A stretch of DNA of 64,000 nucleotides from Oceaniovalibus sp. ACAM 378 (GTDB taxonomy: Bacteria; Pseudomonadota; Alphaproteobacteria; Rhodobacterales; Rhodobacteraceae): positions 62,001 to 126,000 of the forward strand of contig NZ_VSJK01000001.1 in the NCBI RefSeq assembly GCF_008085915.1, given 5' to 3'. The notes under the pieces were generated by a model. The model had not been told where the DNA came from, searched no databases, and saw nothing but the letters and a program-made list of their open reading frames with translations. Of the stretch, positions 8,376 to 17,821 are shown one piece after another. The position numbers and the translations under genes are program-made. Numbering within the stretch: position 1 is the stretch's first letter; each line of letters begins with the position of its first letter.

Positions 8376-9533
8376 TTATCGGTTGGTCCGATCCACGGGG
8401 CGCTTTATCTCGACCTCGATGAAACTCATCGGTGCCGTTCCGCCATTGATCACGTTATGCTCCACCCCCTCCGCGCGACGATAGGCGATGCCGGGCGCGA
8501 TGGTGACAGTTCGCGATGTACCGCCGGGTTCTTCAAGGATCATGACGCATTCGGTCAGGGTGGTGATCACATAGTCCATCCCGTGTCGATGCCAGCCGGT
8601 CTCAGCGCCGGGCGCAAAATCAAACCGGGTGATCCGCACCAGATCGTCATCCACCAACTGTGTCGCCACCGCGGCGGTGGGCTTCTTTTTCATATCCCTG
8701 GCCAAAACATTGATCTCATCTTTCTTGCCGCGCCCGGTTGCCCGCGCGCCCGTTGTTTGCCGCTGAACTTCGGCCGAATTTCCACTCGAGGTGCGAAAAT
8801 TCAGCCGCTCCATCAGTTCCAGATCGCGTTCGACCAACCGGTCCATCGCGTGCCGGGCGGCGTCGGTGTCCAGCAAATCAAGAACCGCCTGCCAGCGGCT
8901 TTTTCCCTGCTCCAACGGTCCATTATTGGCCCGGTTCGATGCTATATTCGGGCGTTGCCCAAGCAGAGCCTGCATATCCTGCTCCAGCGGTTCAAAATCG
9001 CCCGAGCGGTAAATCGCGTCCAGACGTCCGGCATTGGTCAAGGCGCGCTTCAGCACCTCGGAGGTTGAAAGACCGCGCAACGCCACCGGGCGCTTCAGGC
9101 TGCGGGTGGCGAGATACGTTGTTGTCAGATTGCCCCAGACCTCGTCGATCCATTTGCGTTCACGGGGTTCGGGCGGCAGGAAAAAATCGTCGATCGGGCG
9201 CATCAAACGGTTGTCCTGCATGGCGCGCTGTTCGGGTGGCAGCGCTTCGGCCTTGGCGCGCAGATAGAAATACTGTGACCCCAGCCTTTCGCGCGGATCG
9301 CGCAGCACGCTGAACGTAAAAGGGTCTTTCAGCTCGCCCAGCTTGAGCCAATCAAGATGCCCGGAATAAAACCGATAGCCGGGCGGAAATGGCGTATCCG
9401 CGGTCATCTGCTGCATCACCAGAATCGGCGATGTCGCATCGTTGCCCACAACTTCGGCAATCGCGTGGTGCACGGTCTGCCCGCCGGTCTTGGGCATGTG
9501 CAGAAAAACAATGGGGCGGTCGTGATGCGGCAT
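8376..9533 (-). CDS. Sulfotransferase-family protein fused to a C-terminal cupin
   Basis: The 385-residue product has two parts. Residues about 8-250 look like a PAPS-dependent sulfotransferase: the 5'-phosphosulfate loop HMPKTGGQT is at 12-20, and FSVLRDP with S86 (74-86) matches the 3'-phosphate-binding segment. Residues 281-385 form a complete small cupin: WHRHGMDY gives H315 and H317 for metal binding, and EHNV gives H359. Cupins of this size are often separate proteins. M281 (ATG at 8693) follows a modest AGGGA, so the cupin could also be translated on its own. No stop separates the halves. The acceptor is unknown. Confidence 0.8.
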   Translation of the reverse strand: MPHHDRPIVFLHMPKTGGQTVHHAIAEVVGNDATSPILVMQQMTADTPFPPGYRFYSGHLDWLKLGELKDPFTFSVLRDPRERLGSQYFYLRAKAEALPPEQRAMQDNRLMRPIDDFFLPPEPRERKWIDEVWGNLTTTYLATRSLKRPVALRGLSTSEVLKRALTNAGRLDAIYRSGDFEPLEQDMQALLGQRPNIASNRANNGPLEQGKSRWQAVLDLLDTDAARHAMDRLVERDLELMERLNFRTSSGNSAEVQRQTTGARATGRGKKDEINVLARDMKKKPTAAVATQLVDDDLVRITRFDFAPGAETGWHRHGMDYVITTLTECVMILEEPGGTSRTVTIAPGIAYRRAEGVEHNVINGGTAPMSFIEVEIKRPVDRTNR

Positions 9534-9691
9534 GGTGTCCCGACGGATGTTGAATTCCGTCGATTACCCCATTTTTGCCAGGGACGCGATAGCTGTTGCA
9601 ACAGCGCACCACCCTGCCCCAATGCCGCCTTCTTGATGTGCAAGTGTTGTCTCAGTGGCGCATAAACCGCGCCATCGATCAGGAGCAAGAA

Positions 9692-9829
9692 ATGCCCGTA
9701 TCCGCACCCCACCCCGCCCCCGTTTCCGCACGCCCGTTTCCGGTTCCCAGCCCCAAACCGGGCGGATCGGCGAAACCCGCGCCGCGCCCTGCGCCGGTGT
9801 TCCGGTTTTCTGACTGGGCCGCGATCTGA
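9692..9829 (+). CDS. Small Pro/Ala-rich protein, 45 residues
   Basis: An ATG at 9692 follows a textbook AGGAGCAAGAA ribosome site. The product is dominated by Pro, Ala, Ser and Val (VSAPHPAPVSARPFP) and ends in FRFSDWAAI. No known domain, signal peptide or membrane segment is seen. The stop is 37 bases before the TfoX-domain gene on the same strand, so the two may be cotranscribed. The strong ribosome site is the main reason for calling it; comparison across Rhodobacterales would show whether the C-terminal FRFSDWA is conserved. Confidence 0.5.
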   Translation: MPVSAPHPAPVSARPFPVPSPKPGGSAKPAPRPAPVFRFSDWAAI

Positions 9830-9866
9830 ACCTTTTGCGCCGCCGCTTCCCGGTCTAGTCTGGGAT

Positions 9867-10199
9867 ATGGCGACTCAGATTTCCACGATCCGCAATCTTG
9901 GCCCGGCGATGGAGCAGTCGTTTGAGGCTGTTGGCATCACTTCGGCCGAACAACTGCGCGATCTGGGAACCGATGCTGCCTATGCCCGGCTGCTGGCCGG
10001 CGGACACCGGGCGCATTTCATCGCTTATTATGTAATCGAGATGGGATTGCAGGGCCGCCCGTGGAACGATTGTCAGGGCGCCGAAAAAGCCGCATTGCGT
10101 GCAAGGTTCGACCGGATCAAATCGAGCGCTCCCGCTGCGGGCCCGAATGCCACCATCGAAGCGGAACTCGACAGGATCGGCGTGCGGGCGAGATCGTGA
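9867..10199 (+). CDS. TfoX/Sxy C-terminal-domain protein
   Basis: A 110-residue protein consisting almost only of the TfoX C-terminal helical domain: IRNLGPAMEQSFEAVGI at the N-terminus and the LRDLGTDAAYARLL helix-hairpin-helix-like segment are characteristic. In gammaproteobacteria full-length TfoX/Sxy activates competence genes with CRP; short C-terminal-only versions in alphaproteobacteria have no established role. It lies between the Pro-rich small gene and the methyltransferase on the same strand. Confidence 0.85.
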   Translation: MATQISTIRNLGPAMEQSFEAVGITSAEQLRDLGTDAAYARLLAGGHRAHFIAYYVIEMGLQGRPWNDCQGAEKAALRARFDRIKSSAPAAGPNATIEAELDRIGVRARS

Positions 10200-10284
10200 C
10201 TTTGATCGCGACAGCGGTCAAAACTCTGGTCAACTGGGGCATAAATGTGGAAACTCGCGGCAATCCGTCGCGAAAGGCGCCCCA

Positions 10285-11574
10285 ATGTCCGATCCAACCG
10301 CCGCGAATCATCCCAAGCCAAACGAGACCCGAGAACGTATTGCGCAGACGCTGGCCCGGGCCGAGGATGCATTCCGAAATCAAGACCGGGATCTGTGCCT
10401 GACCCTGTGCCATGAGGTGTTGACCGAAGACGACACACCGCTGGACCATGCGATCACGGTTTCGCTTTTGCTGCGCGAAATCGGACAAGAGGAACTGGCA
10501 AGCCATGTCCAGCACTCGATCGTCGCCGCGGTCCGCTCAAGCATCGACGCCGCATGGGATTCGCCCGGAAATCTGGTGCTCATGGCACAGGTGCTTGATT
10601 CGACCGACGACCGCCCCGAGGCCGAACGCCTGTACCGCCGCGCCTATGACATCGACCCGACCATTACGCTTTCGGTTATTGCGCTGGCCGTCTTCCTGAT
10701 CGAAACCGACCGCGCGCCCGAAGCGCTGGATCTGGTGGGCCCTGCCATTGAGAGTAATGATAAACCCTTGGCCATGGCGCGATATTTCGCCGTCACCTTT
10801 GGCCATCGCGGGGCCACGGAACAGGCAATCACCCTGATGGAGCGCACCCGGACCAAGTGCAAATCTGCCAGCGAACGCGGCCAGATCGATCATGTTCTGG
10901 CGGGGCTGCGCGGCAAGGACACCGGACTGGACCAACATGCCATGGCTGTGACGCTGTTCGACAAGTTCGCCGAAAACTATGACGAACAGCTTGAAAAGCT
11001 GGGCAACAAAGGCCCGACGGTCATGCTGTCGCTTCTGGAACAGCTGAACCTGCCGCGCACGCCGACGCGCCGGATTCTGGATGCCGGGTGCGGCACGGGC
11101 CTCTGCGCGCCGTTTCTGCGCAAATGGGCGCGCGATCTGCAAGGTGTCGATCTGTCGGTGGGGATGCTGCAAAAATGCCGCGCCAAAGGGCAGTATGATT
11201 CTCTTGCCCGCACCGATATTTCCGCCCTGCATACCTTTCCCGAAGGACCGTTCGACATGATCGTCTGCGGCGATGTTCTGGTTTATTTCGGGGCGCTTGA
11301 GGGGGTGTTCGGCAATTTTCGCAAGATCCTGCGTCCCGGCGGATGGCTGTTGTTCACGGTCGAGGAAGCGACAGACCCCAAGCGCGGGGGCGGATATCAA
11401 ATCTATGGCTCGGGTCGATACCGACACGGCGAAACCTATTTGCAGCAGGTGCTGGATGGCGCCGGTTTCACCCGCCCAAAGACACTTCTGCGTGATCGGT
11501 TGCGCGATGAACTTGGGTCACCGGTGATGGGTCTGGCGATGGCGGCACAGAAACCCGCGCTGCTTGGCGCATGA
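10285..11574 (+). CDS. TPR-containing class I SAM-dependent methyltransferase
   Basis: A 429-residue cytosolic protein. Residues about 20-215 are helical repeats of TPR type (PEAERLYRRAYDIDPT is a clear unit). Residues about 222-425 form a class I methyltransferase introduced by LFDKFAENYDEQLEKLG, which is typical of TPR-methyltransferase fusions. SAM motif I is DAGCGTG at 266-272 and the later GDVLVYFGAL fits motif IV. The substrate is unknown. ATG 10285 is chosen over earlier in-frame codons because GAAAGG lies upstream and the 5' part overlaps the preceding gene in a different frame. It ends facing ndk. Confidence 0.85.
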   Translation: MSDPTAANHPKPNETRERIAQTLARAEDAFRNQDRDLCLTLCHEVLTEDDTPLDHAITVSLLLREIGQEELASHVQHSIVAAVRSSIDAAWDSPGNLVLMAQVLDSTDDRPEAERLYRRAYDIDPTITLSVIALAVFLIETDRAPEALDLVGPAIESNDKPLAMARYFAVTFGHRGATEQAITLMERTRTKCKSASERGQIDHVLAGLRGKDTGLDQHAMAVTLFDKFAENYDEQLEKLGNKGPTVMLSLLEQLNLPRTPTRRILDAGCGTGLCAPFLRKWARDLQGVDLSVGMLQKCRAKGQYDSLARTDISALHTFPEGPFDMIVCGDVLVYFGALEGVFGNFRKILRPGGWLLFTVEEATDPKRGGGYQIYGSGRYRHGETYLQQVLDGAGFTRPKTLLRDRLRDELGSPVMGLAMAAQKPALLGA

Positions 11575-11595
11575 AAAAGGCCCCGTTGGGGGCCT
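11574..11595 (-). terminator. Rho-independent terminator of ndk
   Basis: AGGCCCC and GGGGCCT form a perfect 7-bp stem around GTTG; on the minus strand it is followed by five T. It lies about 30 bases past the ndk stop and directly after the methyltransferase stop. Confidence 0.75.
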
Positions 11596-11624
11596 GATTC
11601 CGGATTGCAGAGTGTGAACCGAGG

Positions 11625-12047
11625 TCAGCCGACCAGTTCAAGACCCGAAAAGAAGTACGAGATTTCTTCAGCAGCCGCTTCTGGCGCGTCGGACCCGTGC
11701 ACCGAGTTTTCACCAACGCTTTCGGCGAATTCGGCGCGGATCGTGCCTGCTGCTGCGTCTGCCGGGTTGGTTGCGCCCATGATTTCGCGGTTCTTGCCGA
11801 TGGCGCCTTCGCCTTCCAGAACCTGTGCGACAACCGGGCCAGAGGCCATGAATTCGCACAATTCGTCATAGAACGGGCGGGCGGCGTGCACTTCATAGAA
11901 TTTGCCAGCCTGATCTTTTGTCAGGTGAATCCGCTTTTGCGCGACGATGCGCAGACCCGCATCCTCGAACTTGGCGTTGATCTTGCCTGTCAGGTTGCGT
12001 TTGGTCGCGTCGGGCTTGATGATGGAGAGTGTGCGCTCGGTCGCCAT
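11625..12047 (-). CDS. ndk: Nucleoside diphosphate kinase
   Basis: Transfers the gamma phosphate of ATP to nucleoside diphosphates through a phosphohistidine. The 140-residue length is standard. The N-terminus [15 protein letters not shown] is the family hallmark and the active-site histidine is H117 in [12 protein letters not shown]. The ATG at 12047 is preceded by AAAGG; longer frames up to 12179 lack family similarity. Monocistronic, with its own terminator, and divergent from the ABC-F gene. Confidence 0.98.
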   Translation of the reverse strand: MATERTLSIIKPDATKRNLTGKINAKFEDAGLRIVAQKRIHLTKDQAGKFYEVHAARPFYDELCEFMASGPVVAQVLEGEGAIGKNREIMGATNPADAAAGTIRAEFAESVGENSVHGSDAPEAAAEEISYFFSGLELVG

Positions 12048-12185
12048 GTAATGTGCCTTTGTGTGCCGCAGGGCGACCCCGTGCCGCCCCTGAAAATCAG
12101 GCGCCCTGCTACCATGGGGTCCGGGCCAATGAAAGGTACGAATGTCGCGCATTGACCTTGTGAGGCCACGCTGGCACACGGCCCC

Positions 12186-14048
12186 ATGCTAATCATCGAT
12201 AACATATCCTATTCCGTCGAAGGCCGCCCGTTGTTCGAGCAGGCCACAGCGACGATTCCCGACGGCCACAAGGTTGGCATTGTCGGGCGAAACGGCACCG
12301 GCAAGACCACGTTGTTCAATTTGATCCGTGGCGAACTGGTGCTTGAGGGCGGCGATGTCCGTCTGCCCGCCAAAGCCCGCATCGGCGGTGTCGCTCAGGA
12401 AGTGCCGGGGTCCGAGGTGTCTCTGCTCGACACGGTTCTGGCCGCCGATACCGAACGCGCCGAATTGCTGGCCGAATCGGAGACCGCCACTGACGGTGTC
12501 CGGATCGGTGAAGTTCAGGCGCGACTTGCCGATATCGAAGCCTGGAGCGCCGAGGCGCGCGCCGCGTCGATCCTGCGCGGACTGGGTTTTACCCACAAAG
12601 AACAACTGATGCCGTGCTCTGCCTTTTCGGGTGGCTGGCGGATGCGCGTTGCGCTGGCGGCGGTGCTGTTTGCCGCGCCTGACCTGCTGTTGCTCGATGA
12701 GCCGACGAACTATCTCGATCTGGAAGGCGCGCTCTGGCTGGAAAGCTATCTGATGCGTTATCCCCATACGGTGATCGTGATTTCCCACGACCGTGGGCTG
12801 CTGAACCGCGCCGTGAACCACATCCTGCACCTCGAGGATCGCAAACTGACGCTTTACGCGGGTGGCTATGACCAGTTCGCGCGCACCCGCGCCGCCCGTC
12901 TGGCGGTGGTCGAGGCACAGGGCCGCAAGACCGAAGCCCGCCGCGCCCATCTGCAAAGTTTCGTCGACCGGTTCCGCGCCAAAGCCTCCAAGGCGAAACA
13001 GGCGCAATCGCGCATCAAGATGATCGAAAAGCTGGAAACGATCAGCACGCCGCAAGAGGCGGCGTTGCGCGCGTTCACCTTCCCCGAGCCCGAGGAACTG
13101 TCGCCGCCCATCGTCAACATCGAATCCGCATCTGTCGGTTATAACGACACGCCGGTCCTGTCGAAACTGTCGCTCCGGATCGATCAGGATGACCGGATCG
13201 CCCTGCTCGGGCGCAACGGCGAAGGCAAATCAACCTTGTCCAAACTGCTGGCGGGCAAGCTGGAAGCGATGAGCGGACGGATCACCAAATCATCGAAACT
13301 GCGGGTCGGGTATTTTGCCCAGCACCAGTTGGACGAATTGCGTGCCGATGAAACGCCGCTGGATCACCTGCGCCGGATGCGCGGCACCGAAACCCCTGCG
13401 CGTCATCGCGCCCGTCTGGCCGGTTTCGGTCTGACCGCGGCACAGGCCGATACCGAAGTCGCGCGCCTGTCAGGGGGACAAAAGGCGCGGCTCTCGCTGC
13501 TTTTGGCCACGCTTGATGCGCCGCACATGCTGATCCTTGACGAACCTACCAACCACCTCGACATGGAAAGCCGCGAGGCGCTGGTCGAGGCGTTGACCGC
13601 ATATTCAGGCGCGGTCATTCTGGTCTCCCATGACATGCACCTGCTGGGGCTGGTGGCTGACCGGCTGTGGCTGGTCAAGGATGGGCGCGTTGCCCCCTAT
13701 GACGACGATCTTGAAAGCTATCGCAAGATGCTGTTGTCGGCGGATTCATCCGATGGGAAACGCGGTAACGGCAAAAAAGCCGAGAGCAAACGCAAGGACG
13801 ATGCGACACCACAAGACGTTTCGTCCCTGCGCTCTGACGTGAAGCGCTGCGAAGAACGGGTGACGAAACTGTCCGCCATGCGCGACAAACTGGCAAAAAA
13901 ACTGGCCGATCCCGGGTTGTACGAACCCGACAAGCTGGGCGAGGCCGAAGTCTGGCAAAAGAAGTATGCCGAGGTGATGGAGGCGCTTGACCGGGCCGAG
14001 GCAATGTGGATGAAATCTCTTGAAAAGCTGGAAGAAACAGTGAGTTAA
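12186..14048 (+). CDS. ABC-F family ATP-binding protein
   Basis: A soluble protein with two ABC ATPase domains and no membrane segments, 620 residues. Walker A motifs are GRNGTGKT (34-41) and GRNGEGKS (342-349). The domains have FSGGWRMR and LSGGQKAR signatures and Walker [12 protein letters not shown] and [11 protein letters not shown]; the DEPTN-x-LD form is typical of ABC-F. A charged linker joins the domains. The last 85 residues are Lys/Glu-rich and probably coiled coil, as in Uup/YheS relatives. ABC-F proteins act on the ribosome exit site or in ribosome rescue and resistance. MarC follows after 3 bases. Confidence 0.93.
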   Translation: MLIIDNISYSVEGRPLFEQATATIPDGHKVGIVGRNGTGKTTLFNLIRGELVLEGGDVRLPAKARIGGVAQEVPGSEVSLLDTVLAADTERAELLAESETATDGVRIGEVQARLADIEAWSAEARAASILRGLGFTHKEQLMPCSAFSGGWRMRVALAAVLFAAPDLLLLDEPTNYLDLEGALWLESYLMRYPHTVIVISHDRGLLNRAVNHILHLEDRKLTLYAGGYDQFARTRAARLAVVEAQGRKTEARRAHLQSFVDRFRAKASKAKQAQSRIKMIEKLETISTPQEAALRAFTFPEPEELSPPIVNIESASVGYNDTPVLSKLSLRIDQDDRIALLGRNGEGKSTLSKLLAGKLEAMSGRITKSSKLRVGYFAQHQLDELRADETPLDHLRRMRGTETPARHRARLAGFGLTAAQADTEVARLSGGQKARLSLLLATLDAPHMLILDEPTNHLDMESREALVEALTAYSGAVILVSHDMHLLGLVADRLWLVKDGRVAPYDDDLESYRKMLLSADSSDGKRGNGKKAESKRKDDATPQDVSSLRSDVKRCEERVTKLSAMRDKLAKKLADPGLYEPDKLGEAEVWQKKYAEVMEALDRAEAMWMKSLEKLEETVS

Positions 14049-14051
14049 GCG

Positions 14052-14669
14052 ATGGAGCTAAGCTTTTACATCACCGCTTTTGTTACGCTTTTTGTGGTGA
14101 TTGACCCGATCGGCCTGACGCCGTTGTTTGTTGCGCTGACCAAAGGAATGCCCCGTGATCGGCGCAACGGTGTCGGATACCACGCGCTGATCATCGGCGC
14201 GATCCTGTTAACCCTGTTCGGGCTGTTCGGGGAAGCGGTTCTTGGCTTTGTGGGCATTTCCATGCCGGCGTTCCGGATCGCGGGCGGGATTCTGCTGTTT
14301 CTCACCGCCCTTGATATGCTGTTCGAACGGCGGACCCAACGCCGACAGGGTCAGGCCGACGCGCATCCGCCTGATCCGTCAGTGTTTCCTCTGGCAACTC
14401 CGCTGATCGCGGGTCCCGGGGCGATTGCGACGATGATCCTGCTGACCGGCGAGACAGGCGGGAGCTTCACCGCTATTCTTCTCGTTCACCTCGTTATGTT
14501 TCTGGTGCTTGGGCTGACCCTTGCGCTGTTTCTCATGGCCGGGTTGCTGGAAAAACTGCTGGGCGATGTCGGTGGCAACGTGGTGACGCGTTTGCTGGGG
14601 ATGTTACTGGCGGCGCTTTCGGTTCAGTTTGTCGTCGATGGAATTTTGGCGCTGACACAACCGCTCTGA
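14052..14669 (+). CDS. MarC family integral membrane protein
   Basis: A 205-residue inner-membrane protein with six predicted helices. The first, with FVVIDPIGLTPLFVALT, and the later FPLATPLIAGPGAIATMILL are the conserved MarC repeats. Despite the name, the family's role in antibiotic resistance was withdrawn and the function is unknown; a transport role is usual speculation. Tightly linked to the ABC-F gene (3 bases) and to the protease gene (13 bases), suggesting one transcript. Confidence 0.9.
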   Translation: MELSFYITAFVTLFVVIDPIGLTPLFVALTKGMPRDRRNGVGYHALIIGAILLTLFGLFGEAVLGFVGISMPAFRIAGGILLFLTALDMLFERRTQRRQGQADAHPPDPSVFPLATPLIAGPGAIATMILLTGETGGSFTAILLVHLVMFLVLGLTLALFLMAGLLEKLLGDVGGNVVTRLLGMLLAALSVQFVVDGILALTQPL

Positions 14670-14682
14670 CTGGAGTTTCAGA

Positions 14683-15264
14683 ATGGATTCCAATGACTTC
14701 GGACGCGTTCTTTACTTTGTCCTGTTGCTGGCGGCGATCTTTGGTTCCTATCTGGTCTCGTCGCGTGAAAACCTTGGCAAGACGGCCCAGATGGCGGCGA
14801 TCTGGGGGCTTATCTTTGTTGGTGTCATCGCGGCCGCCGGGTTGTGGCAGGACATCCGCGACGACATTGCGCCTCGTCAGGGTGTCATCGGCGAAGGCGG
14901 TCGGATCGAGGTGCCCATGGGCATCGATGGCCACTATCATCTGACGCTGGATATCAACGGAAAACCCATTCGTTTCATCATCGACACCGGCGCAAGCGAT
15001 CTGGTTCTGACCCAGCGCGACGCCCGGGTCGCAGGCATCGATCCCAGCGCGCTGGCCTATCTTGGCCGGGCGCAGACGGCCAATGGCATGGTTCCGATTG
15101 CGAGGGTGACGTTGGACACTGTCGGTCTTGGCGATGTGATCGACCGTCAGGTCGGCGCCTCGGTCAACGGTGGCGAAATGCAGGGGTCATTGCTTGGGAT
15201 GAGCTATCTCGGGCGGTTCGGACGGATCGTGATTACCGGGAACCGGCTGATTCTCGAACGTTGA
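14683..15264 (+). CDS. Membrane-anchored retropepsin-like aspartic protease
   Basis: The 193-residue protein has two hydrophobic segments (about 9-25 and 38-54) followed by a retropepsin fold of the clan AA type found in many alphaproteobacteria. The active-site triplet is D101 in IIDTGASDLVLT, and LLGMSYLGRF near the C-terminus is the matching conserved strand. With one active-site Asp per chain it should work as a dimer, as retropepsins do. Which side of the membrane the domain faces is not certain; periplasmic is likely. Substrates are unknown. Confidence 0.88.
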   Translation: MDSNDFGRVLYFVLLLAAIFGSYLVSSRENLGKTAQMAAIWGLIFVGVIAAAGLWQDIRDDIAPRQGVIGEGGRIEVPMGIDGHYHLTLDINGKPIRFIIDTGASDLVLTQRDARVAGIDPSALAYLGRAQTANGMVPIARVTLDTVGLGDVIDRQVGASVNGGEMQGSLLGMSYLGRFGRIVITGNRLILER

Positions 15265-15332
15265 AGCGATGATATTCCCTGATTGAAAAGGCCGGTTGTC
15301 GCGGGTTCACAACCCAAAGCAGAGCCGCCCGC

Positions 15333-15788
15333 TCATGCCTCGGCCTTCTTTTCCCACCGGCCCGACGCCTCGCTCCAATATTGCGCCGAACATCCCGCCT
15401 TGGTCAGTTCGCGCCACTGGCCGCGCGCCTTTTCCAGTTGCCCGGGATCGTTGCCGTCGAACAGCACGCAAACCCGCTCCAGCCGCGTCACCTCGTCTGC
15501 GGTCACGGCGGCCCCGTCGATGATCATCAAGCATTCGGCATTGTTGGCAATCGCATCGTCGGTGGTCAGCAGTACTGGCTGGTCGGCATCGAAATCACCC
15601 CCCGCCATGCCGTGCGGCAAAAACGGATCGCCGGTCAGCCACAACTGTTGATCCAACCATTCCATTCGCCGCAGATTGGCACCGCGAACGCAAACGCGCC
15701 AATCGGCACCGCGCGCCCGGGCAATCAGCGTCGGCAGCGTCTCTTCAAGTGGACGCTCGGTCAGATGATAGAAATACGCCGCGCCCAT
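15333..15788 (-). CDS. holC: DNA polymerase III subunit chi
   Basis: Chi links the clamp loader to single-strand-binding protein during replication. The 151-residue product begins with the family pattern YFYHLTERPLEETLPTLI, has RVCVRGANLRRMEWLDQQLW and FLPHGMAG in the middle and VCVLFDGNDPGQLEKARGQW near the end. It is the last gene of the minus-strand group pepA-VOC-holC, 11 bases after the VOC stop; the pepA/holC neighbourhood is common in proteobacteria. Confidence 0.95.
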   Translation of the reverse strand: MGAAYFYHLTERPLEETLPTLIARARGADWRVCVRGANLRRMEWLDQQLWLTGDPFLPHGMAGGDFDADQPVLLTTDDAIANNAECLMIIDGAAVTADEVTRLERVCVLFDGNDPGQLEKARGQWRELTKAGCSAQYWSEASGRWEKKAEA

Positions 15789-15799
15789 CAGGCCCCCGA

Positions 15800-16198
15800 T
15801 CAGCTTTGCGGATCATAATCGCCGACGGTCCAGACATGTCCGCCCGGATCGCGGCAGGTGAAGGCGCTGCCGCCGTGATCCTGCGCCGTCAGCGGCAACA
15901 GGATCTCGGTGCCCGCGTCGCGCACCCGGGCAAAACACCCGGATACGTCTGCCATAACCGCATAAAGCGACACAGTCGCCCGGCCCCCAGTGTCAGCGGG
16001 CGAAATCATGAACTGGCCGAAATCGCCTTGCTGCGTGTCGGGGCCGAACATGAAGATGCCAGTGCCAAGGCGCAGTTGTGCATGCTGGATCGCGCCCGCC
16101 TCACCGCGAAAGACATTGTGTTCGGACAGGCCAAGCACATCGCGCAAAAACGTCAGCGCGGCCTCGCAATCGGAATATTTTGTCGCGGCGATCAGCAT
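15800..16198 (-). CDS. VOC family protein (glyoxalase/bleomycin-resistance fold)
   Basis: A 132-residue protein with the paired beta-alpha-beta-beta-beta units of the vicinal oxygen chelate fold: DCEAALTFLRDVLGL in the first half, VSLYAVMADVSGCFARVRDA and CRDPGGHVWTVGDYDP in the second. VOC members include dioxygenases, isomerases and resistance proteins, and the substrate cannot be inferred. It sits between pepA and holC with 12- and 11-base gaps, so it is very likely cotranscribed with both although it breaks a usual pairing. Confidence 0.9.
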   Translation of the reverse strand: MLIAATKYSDCEAALTFLRDVLGLSEHNVFRGEAGAIQHAQLRLGTGIFMFGPDTQQGDFGQFMISPADTGGRATVSLYAVMADVSGCFARVRDAGTEILLPLTAQDHGGSAFTCRDPGGHVWTVGDYDPQS

Positions 16199-16210
16199 GG
16201 GATGCCCGGT

Positions 16211-17689
16211 TCACTCCTTGTCGGATTCGAACATATCACGGATCATCCGGTCAAGCGACAAGACCCCCCAGCCCGACGCGCCCTTGGGGGCATGGGTGCT
16301 GTCGGCGGTTGTGCTGGCGACGCCCGCGATATCGAGGTGGATCCACGGCGTGCCATCCTTGACGAACCGGTGGAGGAATTCGGCGGCGGTGATCGACCCG
16401 GCAGGGCGGCCACCGACATTCTTTACATCGGCGATGCGTGATTTCAGCTGTTTCGCATAGGCTTTGCCCAGCGGCATCCGCCACGCGCCTTCGCCCTCAG
16501 CGCGGGCCGCCTTCAGAAAGGCGTTGCACAGGGCGTCGTCGTTGGAGAACACGCCGGCGTTTTCGTGGCCAAGGCCGATGATGATCGCGCCGGTCAGCGT
16601 CGCCAGATCAACCATGCCCGTGGGCGCAAAGCGGTCCTGTGCATACCACATGACATCGCACAGAACCATGCGGCCCTCGGCGTCGGTGTTGATCACCTCG
16701 ACCGTATCGCCCTTCATGGATTTCACCACGTCGCCCGGACGGGTGGCCCGGGCATCGGGCATGTTTTCGACCAGCCCGACCAAGGCCACGACGTTGGCCT
16801 GTGCCTTGCGCATCGCCAGCGTCTTCATCACGCCCGCAACGACACCGGCACCGCCCATGTCCATGGTCATGTCTTCCATTCCGGCGGCGGGTTTCAGCGA
16901 AATACCGCCGGTGTCAAACACCACACCCTTGCCGATCAGGGCAAAAGGCGCCTCTTGCTGGCCACCTTTCCACTGCATCACCACAACCTTGGAGGGGCTG
17001 TCGCTGCCCTGCCCCACGGCCAGCAGCGTGCGCATTCCGAGCTTTTCAAGATCGGCTTCTTCCAGAACCTCGACCTCGACCCCAAGATCGGACAGTTCAC
17101 TCAACTGCCGGGCAAATTCGGTGGTGGTCAGCACATTGGCCGGCGCATTGACCAGATCGCGGGTAAAGAAAACGCCCGCAGCCCGGGCCGCGATCAGATC
17201 GGCCATGCCGTCGCAATTTTCAGGTTTAGAGACCATCACGGTGACGGCCCCGGCACCGGCGGGGCGATCGCCGCTGCGCTGATCGGCATAGTCATAGGCG
17301 CGCAAGACGGCACCCTGCGCGATATCGCGCACCCCCCGCGCCGAACCGGCCATGATCACAACTGGCTTTTCCCCTGCGCCAGCACCGATCGCGACACCGG
17401 CAGCCAAGGCATCGGGGCCAGAGGCATTGCGAGGCAGCTTTACCACCTGCACCACATCCGCCGCCATGCCACCCGGGAACGACAGGTCAAGTGCCGCGCC
17501 CTCATCCAGCTTTTTAAAGGCATCGCTTTCCAACAGCCGGGTCAAGGCGCCCTTGGTCAGGCGGTTGATCCGCCGCGCCGCCAGGTCGAGCTTTTCGGGA
17601 TCGCCGATCAACAGGGCAATGCGGCCCGTCAGCCCGGCAATGGCATCAATGTCGGTGGCGGCGAAAGAAACGGCGGCGGGGGTGGTCAT
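16211..17689 (-). CDS. pepA: Leucyl aminopeptidase (M17)
   Basis: A cytosolic two-metal aminopeptidase releasing N-terminal residues from peptides. The 492 residues include the poorly conserved N-terminal domain and the C-terminal catalytic domain. Metal and active-site residues are visible: K254 and D259 in GKGVVFDTGG, and D336 and E338 in the invariant NTDAEGR (334-340). In some bacteria PepA also binds DNA; nothing here shows that. ATG 17689 has GGAGCC upstream. First gene of pepA-VOC-holC, divergent from lptF. Confidence 0.96.
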   Translation of the reverse strand: MTTPAAVSFAATDIDAIAGLTGRIALLIGDPEKLDLAARRINRLTKGALTRLLESDAFKKLDEGAALDLSFPGGMAADVVQVVKLPRNASGPDALAAGVAIGAGAGEKPVVIMAGSARGVRDIAQGAVLRAYDYADQRSGDRPAGAGAVTVMVSKPENCDGMADLIAARAAGVFFTRDLVNAPANVLTTTEFARQLSELSDLGVEVEVLEEADLEKLGMRTLLAVGQGSDSPSKVVVMQWKGGQQEAPFALIGKGVVFDTGGISLKPAAGMEDMTMDMGGAGVVAGVMKTLAMRKAQANVVALVGLVENMPDARATRPGDVVKSMKGDTVEVINTDAEGRMVLCDVMWYAQDRFAPTGMVDLATLTGAIIIGLGHENAGVFSNDDALCNAFLKAARAEGEGAWRMPLGKAYAKQLKSRIADVKNVGGRPAGSITAAEFLHRFVKDGTPWIHLDIAGVASTTADSTHAPKGASGWGVLSLDRMIRDMFESDKE

Positions 17690-17821
17690 TGGGGCAGGCT
17701 CCGGACTGGGAAATTTGCGCAGAACCTAGCCCCCCGCCCGGTCATTGACCAGAAGGGAGTTTTCCCGCGCCGCCGCATCGTCTAAGGTCGTATCAAATGG
17801 CGTAAGAACCAAGAGGCGCGG

